Source of the DNA: Streptosporangiaceae bacterium
GTDB lineage: Bacteria; Actinomycetota; Actinomycetes; Streptosporangiales; Streptosporangiaceae
Assembly: GCA_030045215.1 (NCBI GenBank)
Contig: JASIBJ010000496.1
Location: forward strand, 1 to 5,304
Reading direction: 5' to 3'
Length of the DNA stretch: 5,304 bases
Below, one piece after another: positions 1-5,058 of this stretch. Within the stretch, counting starts at the first letter, position 1. Each line of letters opens with the position of its first letter. The position numbers and the translations under genes were made by a program. The notes below the pieces were generated by a model, which was not told the DNA's origin, did no database searches, and saw nothing but the letters and a program-made list of their open reading frames with translations.

Positions 1-2454
1 GTCGCCCGCCTGGTCAACCGGGGCCGCGAGCGCGGCAGACGCGGTAACCAGCAGGGCAAGCCGGGACGAAATCTCGGCGATGCGCGCGTCGCGCGCCGCC
101 GCGACGTGGGCGGCGGCCTCCTCCTGCCGGGCGGTGCGGACCGCCGCTTCCACGAGGTCCATCACTGCCCAGAGAGCGTACGGCACATGCGAGGCCAGAA
201 CTCCCGGCGGGCTGATTCTGGCCGCTTCCCTGTAGGCCTCCTCGAAGTCCCCGCGGCCGAGCGCGGCCACCGACCCGATGCGGTGGACTGCCATCTGCGC
301 CAGCGTGATGCCGCGCGGCATGGCCCACTGGAGTATCTCTCCCGTCAGTTCCAGCACCAGCTCATCGTCGCCGCGAGCAGCCGCGATCATCGCGAGGTGC
401 TCCCGAGCCATCCATGCTCCGGCAGAGTGCCCATAAGACCGGCATGCTCGCAGGCATTCCTCGCCTGCCTGCCAGGCCTCGTCCCATGCACCGGTCAGGA
501 AGCCATCGAGGCACAGCAAGGTCAGCGCGCTGGTCGCAGGCAGGACAGCCCCGCCCCCGTAACCGTTGCGGGCCACGCGCCAGAGGGCTTCACGGCAGCC
601 GGCGAGCCGGTCGGTGCGGGCAGCCGCGGCGCCGACGACGATGGTGCGCCACTGCCCGGTTTCGCGGGAGAGACCAGCGATGGCGCCGTCGAGCTGGCTG
701 AGGATGCCGATGGCCGACCGAGCCGGGTCGGCGTGGGTCCTGGCCAGCAGATCCAGTTCGGCGCGACCGCCGGGAACCAGGCTAGCTAGCGCCGTGTCGA
801 ACTGCTCCCATAGCTCCGGCCGCCCGCCGGCAGCACACACCGTAAGGAGCATATGCAGTGCCGCGGTGATCGCGGTGCCGGACGTCTGCGGCAGATTAGG
901 CGACGCCCGGATTGCATTGGCCAGCAGTCGGTGGACCGAGTCGATGTCGTTGGCTCCGTTGAGCAGCAGGCAGGCGTCGGCAACCGCGGCATGCAGCGAC
1001 GCGCCGGACGCCGGCGATGCGGTCGGCTCGACTGCGGCTCGGCGTGCCTCGGCGAGTAGCCGCGGCACGAGCGCCAGCTCCCCCGTCACGGTTGCGCTCA
1101 CGAAAGCCGCCTCCGCCATCAGGCGGCTACGGTCACGGCCACGCGGCCATAGCTGGGCCGCGCGAATCAGCGTTGTCACGGCCTTGATGGCGTCGCCCCG
1201 TTCTTGCATCTGGCGCGCCACCTGCTCAAGCAGGCCGGCTGCCTCCTCATTCGGCTCTACGGCACCGCCGGCCAGGTGCCACGCTCTCCGCTCGGGCTGA
1301 TCGCCGAGCTGCATGGCGAGCGCTAGGTGCGCCCGGCGCACGTCACCGCTCGCCGACAGCTCGATCACCGCGGACCGGATGAGCGGATGCGAGAAGATCA
1401 CCAGGTGGTCGGTGCCGTCAACGTGGACAAGACCGGCCTGCTCGGCGAGGTCGAGTTCGATCTCGCATTCTGCGGCCGCCGCGGCGCACAGCATGCGGAG
1501 GTCTCCGGTGGCTTCCAGCGCGGCAAGCAGCAGCAGGTAACGAGTGGCCGCTGGCAAGGCTGCGACGGCGGGCGAGAAGACAGCCCTGAGGCGGCGGCTC
1601 AAGGGGAGGACCGCCGGCAGCGCCGCCAGACCCGAGCGCTGCAGGTCACTCAGCCCGGCCGGTAGTTCCAGCAGAGCCAGCGAGTTTCCTCGCGCCTCGG
1701 TGACGATCCGCTGCCGGACACCGGGGGCCAGGTCGGGGAATCGGTCGGCGACGAGCCTCACGGCCGAGTGGTCGTCGAGTGGCAGCACCTCGTAACCGGG
1801 CACGTCGAGCTCGAATAGGCGGTCAGGTCCGGTCCGTGCTGCGGCGATGAGTGCGACCCGGCTGCCAGTCAGGCGCCGCGCGGCGAATCCCAGCACCCTG
1901 GCGCTGGCCCGGTCCATACAGTGCAGGTTGTCGACGATCAGCAGCAGCGGACGATCCGCCGCGGCCAGGCGCACTAGCGCCAGCGCGGCGTTCGACACCA
2001 GGAGCGGGTCGCATGTCGGGCCTTCGCTCAAACCCAGGGCGCCGTTGAGCGCGTTCCGGTGCAGGCCGTCGAGCCGGTTGAAGCCGGCCCGAATCGGGAG
2101 CAGGAGCTGGTTGAGGCCGGAAAAGCTGACATCCTCGAATTCCGCGCCAGCCGCACGCAGCACCCGGATGCCTGCCCTCGAAGCAGTCTCTTCCGCGGCG
2201 TCCAGCAGCGCGGACTTGCCGACGCCTGGCTCCCCCGACAGCAGCAGGGTCCCGCCCTGAGCCGAACTCTCGTAGACGAACGCCCGGATGACAGCGAGGT
2301 CCTCGTCCCGTCCCACCAGCTCCGAGGACTTGTGAGTCCGAGCCCGGCCAGGGAAGATTCCAGGCCCCGTATACGGCAGCGCAGGCCCGGGCAGCCGCAA
2401 CGGCTCCTCCCACTGTCGTGCCGAGCCCCACGCCCGGTCGAAGACCTCGATCAC
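1..2454 (-). CDS. LAL-type (large ATP-binding) LuxR-family transcriptional regulator, C-terminus cut by window edge
   Basis: The minus-strand frame is open from an in-frame TAA at 2515-2517 to base 1, giving 818 codons from the chosen GTG at 2454. Walker A GEPGVGKS lies at about residues 74-81. Walker B LLLIVDNLH lies at about 170-177, with D175 as the magnesium ligand. The family motif ARGNSLALLELP lies at about 254-265. The remaining roughly 550 residues are Ala/Leu/Arg-rich helices resembling the TPR-like part of LAL regulators. In this family the N-terminal STAND-type NTPase senses ATP and an effector, and a C-terminal LuxR helix-turn-helix binds DNA. That helix-turn-helix would lie beyond base 1 and is not seen, so the LuxR assignment rests on architecture. 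The start is uncertain: no ATG is in frame before Walker A. GTG 2454 has a weak GAG upstream; GTG 2316 (giving MGRDEDLAVIR) has GGAG only three bases away and begins where many relatives do. No TTA codon was noticed. The target genes are unknown. Confidence 0.88.
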   Translation of the reverse strand, partial: MIEVFDRAWGSARQWEEPLRLPGPALPYTGPGIFPGRARTHKSSELVGRDEDLAVIRAFVYESSAQGGTLLLSGEPGVGKSALLDAAEETASRAGIRVLRAAGAEFEDVSFSGLNQLLLPIRAGFNRLDGLHRNALNGALGLSEGPTCDPLLVSNAALALVRLAAADRPLLLIVDNLHCMDRASARVLGFAARRLTGSRVALIAAARTGPDRLFELDVPGYEVLPLDDHSAVRLVADRFPDLAPGVRQRIVTEARGNSLALLELPAGLSDLQRSGLAALPAVLPLSRRLRAVFSPAVAALPAATRYLLLLAALEATGDLRMLCAAAAAECEIELDLAEQAGLVHVDGTDHLVIFSHPLIRSAVIELSASGDVRRAHLALAMQLGDQPERRAWHLAGGAVEPNEEAAGLLEQVARQMQERGDAIKAVTTLIRAAQLWPRGRDRSRLMAEAAFVSATVTGELALVPRLLAEARRAAVEPTASPASGASLHAAVADACLLLNGANDIDSVHRLLANAIRASPNLPQTSGTAITAALHMLLTVCAAGGRPELWEQFDTALASLVPGGRAELDLLARTHADPARSAIGILSQLDGAIAGLSRETGQWRTIVVGAAAARTDRLAGCREALWRVARNGYGGGAVLPATSALTLLCLDGFLTGAWDEAWQAGEECLRACRSYGHSAGAWMAREHLAMIAAARGDDELVLELTGEILQWAMPRGITLAQMAVHRIGSVAALGRGDFEEAYREAARISPPGVLASHVPYALWAVMDLVEAAVRTARQEEAAAHVAAARDARIAEISSRLALLVTASAALAAPVDQAGD

Positions 2455-2514
2455 GATCGTCCGCTCGCGCCAGAGGCGACATTTGGCACCGCGGGGGAGG
2501 TGACGGTACCCGGA

Positions 2515-2706
2515 TTAAGGAGACCGAGCGGCCGCGAGCGCGGGCTCGAATTCACTAGCTTCATGAGCGCTGGGCTCCGGGTGCCTGATCCATTTGCGCC
2601 ACGCCTTCAGCCAAGCGGCGCCGTCGCGCGCCGAAAAGGCAGAACCGTGCACAGAACTGCCGGCGCGAAACTCATATACCATGTCGTACGTTGCAAATCT
2701 CTCCAT
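2515..2706 (-). CDS. small hypothetical ORF, 63 aa, doubtful
   Basis: This is an ATG-started ORF (MERFATYDMVYEFRAG at the N-terminus) ending in TAA, upstream of and in the same frame as the LAL regulator gene. I recognise no family. The middle is aromatic and basic (AAWLKAWRKWIRH) and the end is Glu/Ala-rich. A GGGAG lies about 12 bases before the ATG, which is long for a ribosome binding site; a TTG at 2718 would be an alternative start but has GGGAG directly against it. By hand count about 41 of 63 codons end in G or C, lower than expected for a native gene in this genome. It may be a foreign or decaying sequence, or chance. Apart from this ORF, the stretch 2455-2804 shows no clear gene, and I found no convincing terminator after the hydrolase. 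Confidence 0.25.
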   Translation of the reverse strand: MERFATYDMVYEFRAGSSVHGSAFSARDGAAWLKAWRKWIRHPEPSAHEASEFEPALAAARSP

Positions 2707-2804
2707 GGCGAGACGCAACTCCCGGCTGCCGCAACAGACCGAAGATCATGGCAGCGTTTCAGCCAGCCGAGCGCGGTAACTTGACGCCGATCCCGGGAGG
2801 CGAG

Positions 2805-3560
2805 TCACAGTTCCTGTGCGTCCATCCACGACAGACATGACTCGGCCACTTGCCGCCAGCCGCCGTCGATCACCAGGGACGGTCCCCGATCGGCGAAGGT
2901 GACCACGTCACTGACCGCCGCAAGACTTCCTGGTTCGGCGGACGGGTACGCTGCGGCGGCCCGGCGCCCTCCCTTCCCGCTCGCTACCAGCAGCGTGGGG
3001 CCACGGGAGGAGTTCGTGGTACGTGCGCCAGATCGTGGCGCCAGCGTGACGGGCTTGGCCGGCTCACGCAGCGCCCACGCCGGCGCTGGGATCGCCCACC
3101 GCTCGTAGAGCTGGTCAGACTCCGAACGGCTCAGCGCCGGGCCGTATACCGTGCGGGACTCATCCCGGCGGAGCGCGGCCGCGCCAAGCCCGCCTGCGGG
3201 CTCTCGGGTCTGGCGCGCTATCTCGGCGACTCGCAGCGCGTCGATCGCGATGACGCCTGCGGCGTGGGTTTCCTCGGCGAGGGTCAGCGCCAGCAACCCG
3301 CCAACGTCGTGGCCGATCAGCACTGGCCGTACCTTGAGAGCGGCCACCACCTGCGCGAAGTGCTCCGCGACCTCGCTGATTCCCTGGCCAGACGGCGCGC
3401 TGCGACGCTCCCGCGTGGCCCGTGCCGTCGGTTCCTCGCCAGGCCACCCGGGAGCCAGGGTGGCGTACCCGTAAGCCGTGAACAGCTGCACCCACCGACC
3501 CCACGAACTCGCGTGCAGCCAGAGACCATGAATGAACACGACAGGGTGGCGCTCAGTCAT
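2805..3560 (-). CDS. alpha/beta hydrolase-fold protein with degenerate catalytic triad
   Basis: This 251-residue protein starts at ATG 3560 and stops at 2805. Fold landmarks are clear: strand plus oxyanion-region motif VVFIHGLWLHASSW (7-20), APGWPGEEP (36-44), the nucleophile elbow LIGHDVGG (81-88), IAIDAL (104-109), the YERWAIP cap segment (152-158), GPTLLVASG (187-195) and a C-terminal DRGPSLVIDGGWRQVAE (224-240). These match actinobacterial serine alpha/beta hydrolases, which usually read GHSFGG, GGKDHTVP and DRGHSL. Here the nucleophile Ser is Asp85, the acid Asp falls at Gly197 (GKGG) and the base His is Pro227. The cap region between 107 and 152 also seems shorter than in relatives, whose usual length I recall as about 280. 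Normal hydrolysis is therefore unlikely. It could be a non-catalytic binding or scaffold protein, or an early pseudogene whose frame is still intact. The ribosome binding site is weak (GAAG five bases before ATG). Translational coupling to the short ORF ending seven bases upstream is possible. Confidence 0.85.
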   Translation of the reverse strand: MTERHPVVFIHGLWLHASSWGRWVQLFTAYGYATLAPGWPGEEPTARATRERRSAPSGQGISEVAEHFAQVVAALKVRPVLIGHDVGGLLALTLAEETHAAGVIAIDALRVAEIARQTREPAGGLGAAALRRDESRTVYGPALSRSESDQLYERWAIPAPAWALREPAKPVTLAPRSGARTTNSSRGPTLLVASGKGGRRAAAAYPSAEPGSLAAVSDVVTFADRGPSLVIDGGWRQVAESCLSWMDAQEL

Positions 3561-3567
3561 TGCCGCT

Positions 3568-3729
3568 TCAGCCGGTCAATGAGCTGACGTCGGCGACATG
3601 ACGAGCGCGGCCGCCAACCCGAGTAGCACCGGTTACCCCGCCCGGCTCCGCGGGCGGCGCAATCTCCGGCCACCCTTTCGAGCCGACGAAAGCGCGGTGC
3701 GGACAGTCCACCGTCGGCTTGCCATCCAT
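3568..3729 (-). CDS. very small hypothetical protein, 53 aa, possible leader gene of the hydrolase
   Basis: Minus-strand ORF from ATG 3729 to TGA 3568-3570; the protein begins MDGKPTVDCPHRAF and is rich in Gly, Pro and Ala. I recognise no family. In favour: a strong Shine-Dalgarno AAGGGGG (3736-3742) six bases before the ATG, a candidate -10 TACCAT at 3758-3763, and a stop only seven bases before the hydrolase ATG, as in a coupled operon. Third-position G/C is about 39 of 53 codons by hand count, acceptable at the start and poorer toward the end. Against: it is short, the composition is low-complexity, and no conserved motif is visible. It may be a real small gene, a translated leader that helps the weakly initiated hydrolase gene, or chance. 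Confidence 0.35.
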   Translation of the reverse strand: MDGKPTVDCPHRAFVGSKGWPEIAPPAEPGGVTGATRVGGRARHVADVSSLTG

Positions 3730-3735
3730 AGCGCG

Positions 3736-3742
3736 CCCCCTT
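3736..3742 (-). promoter_or_regulatory. Shine-Dalgarno of the 53-aa ORF
   Basis: AAGGGGG on the minus strand, six bases before ATG 3729. It is the main sequence support for reading the short ORF as translated, since the hydrolase's own ribosome binding site is much weaker. Confidence 0.4.
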
Positions 3743-3757
3743 GGCTCCGGTGCGCCA

Positions 3758-3763
3758 ATGGTA
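3758..3763 (-). promoter_or_regulatory. candidate -10 box, leftward promoter
   Basis: TACCAT on the minus strand fits the actinobacterial TANNNT pattern. A start about seven bases downstream would leave a roughly 20-base leader ahead of ATG 3729, including the strong Shine-Dalgarno. No good -35 is visible at 17-18 bp; the nearest match (TGAAGC, 20 bp away) overlaps the 3785-3804 inverted repeat, which would suit an activator- or repressor-controlled promoter. Confidence 0.3.
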
Positions 3764-3784
3764 GAAAGCCCACTGTGGCCTGAG

Positions 3785-3804
3785 CTTCAGTCAGACGACT
3801 GAAG
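3785..3804. repeat. perfect inverted repeat, candidate operator
   Basis: Arms CTTCAGTC and GACTGAAG are exact reverse complements around an AGAC centre (8+4+8). The right arm continues to GACTGAAGTC, an ACT-nn-AGT element like sites described for LiaR/VraR-type NarL-family response regulators (established knowledge; applying it here is inference). It sits at the -35 position of the candidate leftward promoter and about 190 bp before the HAD start. No T-run follows, so a terminator is less likely. A dimeric regulator site is the best reading. Confidence 0.5.
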
Positions 3805-3934
3805 TCCTGCCGACAGGCAGCGGCGTGCCCTTGGCTAGCCACCAGGGGATTCGAAGGCTGTCCTTTCCCCCGCAGACTCGAGCTGTGCCGACGGCAACGC
3901 CGATGGCCTCGGCCGGGCACCAACGGGAGTCCGG

Positions 3935-3957
3935 TCCAGGCCGAGCCTCGGCCAGGA
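3935..3957. repeat. 23-bp interrupted palindrome upstream of the HAD gene, candidate operator or leader hairpin
   Basis: GGCCGAG and CTCGGCC (3939-3945, 3947-3953) form a perfect 7-bp palindrome around a single C. Beyond an A/A mismatch it continues with TCC and GGA, so 10 of 11 positions pair. CTCGGCC recurs as an isolated half-site at 3908-3914. The element ends 34 bases before ATG 3992. As DNA it suits a dimeric repressor or activator; as RNA the one-base loop would have to open, but a GC-rich leader hairpin is possible. Confidence 0.4.
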
Positions 3958-3975
3958 GCACCGATGCGGGGCCGT

Positions 3976-3985
3976 GAGGGAAGGG
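3976..3985 (+). promoter_or_regulatory. Shine-Dalgarno that fixes the HAD start at ATG 3992
   Basis: GAGGGAAGGG ends six bases before ATG 3992. An in-frame GTG at 3974 would place this purine run inside the gene, so the ATG is preferred. Confidence 0.75.
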
Positions 3986-3991
3986 TGTGAT

Positions 3992-4687
3992 ATGGCTAGG
4001 CGGCCGGTGATTGTGTTCGATGTGAATGAGACCCTGCTTGACCTGGATGCGCTGCATCCCACCTTGGACCGGGTCTTCGGTGACCCGGCCATGCTGCGGC
4101 TGTGGTTCGCCAACCTGATCACGTATTCGGAGGCGCTCACGCTGGCCGGGGTGTATGTCCCGTTCACCGACATCGGCGCGGCGGTGCTGCGGATGCTCGC
4201 AGCCACCCGCGATGTCACGATCAGCGACGCTGACGCGGCCGAGCTGACCGACCGGTTCGCCACCATGCCGCCGCATCCCGAGGTCCCCGGCGCGCTGCGG
4301 CGGCTGCGTGATCACGGGTTCCGGCTGTTCACCCTGACCGACAACACGCTAGCGGTCTCGGGTCGGCAGCTGGAGCACGCGGGCGTGATCGGGTTGTTCG
4401 AGCGCCGGTTCAGCGTCGATGAGAGCGTCCGGCGGCACAAGCCAGCCCCGGAGGCCTACCAGTCCGTGGCGGCCGCGCTTGAGGTCGACCCCGGTGACAT
4501 CTGCCTGATCGCCTGTCACGTCTGGGACACCATCGGCGCTCAGTCAGCCGGGTGGCAGGCCGGCCTGATCCTGCGCGCGGGCAACGCCTCGCTCGGCGTC
4601 GGCCCGCAGCCCGACTACATCGGCCAGGACCTGGACGCGGTCGCCGGCCAGCTCATCAGCAAGTACGGCCCCGGCCCGCGGCAGTAA
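3992..4687 (+). CDS. HAD-superfamily hydrolase, haloacid dehalogenase type II group
   Basis: A 231-residue cytosolic enzyme of the usual length for this group. Motif I is FDVNETLLDL, with nucleophile Asp10 and Thr14. Motif II is LFTLTDNT, with Thr116. Motif III is RRHKPAPEAY, with Lys150 and Tyr156. Motif IV is ACHVWDTIGA, with Asp179. The cap lies between about 15 and 95. These positions run parallel to L-2-haloacid dehalogenase L-DEX (D10, T14, S118, K151, Y157, D180), so the core chemistry, an aspartyl-enzyme hydrolase, is intact. Residues that bind haloacid in L-DEX differ: the Arg41 region reads WFANL without Arg, and Ser175/Asn177 align with Ala174/His176. The true substrate may be another halo-acid, a phosphate ester or unknown. 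It is first in a likely two-gene operon, 35 bp before the McrA-head protein gene. The divergent region upstream carries a palindrome likely to control it. Confidence 0.92.
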   Translation: MARRPVIVFDVNETLLDLDALHPTLDRVFGDPAMLRLWFANLITYSEALTLAGVYVPFTDIGAAVLRMLAATRDVTISDADAAELTDRFATMPPHPEVPGALRRLRDHGFRLFTLTDNTLAVSGRQLEHAGVIGLFERRFSVDESVRRHKPAPEAYQSVAAALEVDPGDICLIACHVWDTIGAQSAGWQAGLILRAGNASLGVGPQPDYIGQDLDAVAGQLISKYGPGPRQ

Positions 4688-4707
4688 GCGACCGGGCCGC
4701 TCACCCC

Positions 4708-4716
4708 AGGGAAGGT
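4708..4716 (+). promoter_or_regulatory. Shine-Dalgarno that fixes the start of the McrA-head gene at ATG 4723
   Basis: AGGGAAGGT ends six bases before ATG 4723. The open frame extends back to an ATG at 4552 inside the HAD gene, but that part is Arg/Pro-rich shadow sequence, so 4723 is chosen. The leader closely resembles that of the HAD gene. Confidence 0.75.
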
Positions 4717-4722
4717 GCAGAC

Positions 4723-5004
4723 ATGGTGGCATGGGAACGCGTGACCCGCGACGACGTAGTGGCCGCGCTGCAGGACTACGACCGGCTCGGGCCCGGCCCG
4801 TTCTTCGCCCGGCACGGCTACGGCCCCAGCCGCAGCTACGAGCTGATCTGGAACAACCACCACTACCCGCACAAAGCCATCCTCGGCACCGCCTACGAAC
4901 TGGCCACCGGGCAGCGCCTGGCGCCCGGCGACTTCGAAGGCGGCAAAGCCGGCGCCGTCAAAATACTCAGCCAGCTCGGCTTCACCATCCAGCCCCGCCA
5001 ATAA
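4723..5004 (+). CDS. stand-alone ScoMcrA-like N-terminal (head) domain protein, 93 aa
   Basis: The whole 93-residue protein matches, from memory of the family, the pattern at the start of ScoMcrA-type HNH/SRA restriction endonucleases and many actinobacterial HNH proteins. It shows TRDDVVAALQDYDRLG (8-23), FFARHGYGPSRSYEL (27-41), a YPHKAILGTAYELATG segment (48-63) with the K-A-I core, and DFEGGKAGAVKILSQLGF (70-87). It ends at TAA directly after this domain; no HNH, SRA or sulfur-binding domain follows. In the nucleases the domain is N-terminal and thought to be accessory or DNA-contacting. Here it could bind DNA or a partner protein, but no function can be assigned. There is no signal peptide or membrane segment. 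It follows the HAD gene on the same strand and is probably co-transcribed with it. It could be a remnant of a longer nuclease gene, but the clean stop and good ribosome binding site favour a functional small protein. Confidence 0.78.
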   Translation: MVAWERVTRDDVVAALQDYDRLGPGPFFARHGYGPSRSYELIWNNHHYPHKAILGTAYELATGQRLAPGDFEGGKAGAVKILSQLGFTIQPRQ

Positions 5005-5058
5005 CCACAGCGCTGACGCAGGCGGACGCCGGCATCGCGCTGATAAGCGGAAGAAACG

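Larger units (their letters stand above)
3561..3991. other. divergent intergenic region between the hydrolase and HAD genes
   Basis: This 431-bp stretch lies between leftward and rightward transcription units. Apart from the 53-codon minus-strand ORF it holds no gene I can support; the longer open frames on both strands (for example minus 3633-3923, plus 3598-3783) encode Arg/Ser/Pro-rich sequence typical of shadow frames. It contains a candidate leftward promoter (3758-3763), an 8+4+8 inverted repeat (3785-3804) and a 23-bp interrupted palindrome (3935-3957). The arrangement fits a shared control region for both transcription units. Confidence 0.6.

Noticed and set aside
106..1300. Long plus-strand open frames (106-789, 566-1300)
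   Set aside because: Antisense shadows of the regulator gene, a common effect of strong third-position GC bias; no recognisable protein motifs.
1823..2482. Minus-strand 219-codon ORF starting with ATG at 2482
   Set aside because: Shadow frame: Arg/Gly/Ala-rich, and the +1-shifted frame over the same bases carries Walker A, Walker B and the full LAL sequence.
2059..2784. Plus-strand 241-codon ORF across the regulator start and intergenic region
   Set aside because: Composition is that of an antisense shadow (Arg/Pro/Ser), it overlaps the Walker A region, and no family motif is seen.
2783..2800. TCCCGGGA palindrome downstream of the hydrolase as a terminator
   Set aside because: A perfect 8-mer without a loop and with no following T-run; such GC palindromes are frequent in this base composition.
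3160..3504. Minus-strand 114-codon and plus-strand 107-codon ORFs inside the hydrolase
   Set aside because: They overlap the well-supported hydrolase frame and encode Arg-rich low-complexity sequence.
3834..3862. Minus-strand TTCGAATCCCC resembling the T-loop end of a tRNA or an attachment site
   Set aside because: The flanking bases do not form a T-stem, no other tRNA arm is present and no integrase is nearby.
5005..5058. Possible terminator or frameshifted Rossmann N-terminus between the McrA-head gene and the reductase remnant
   Set aside because: Only weak short inverted repeats (for example CGCT-GATA-AGCG) without a T-run; all frames of this 54-base gap lack a GxGxxG motif and it is too short to hold one domain.
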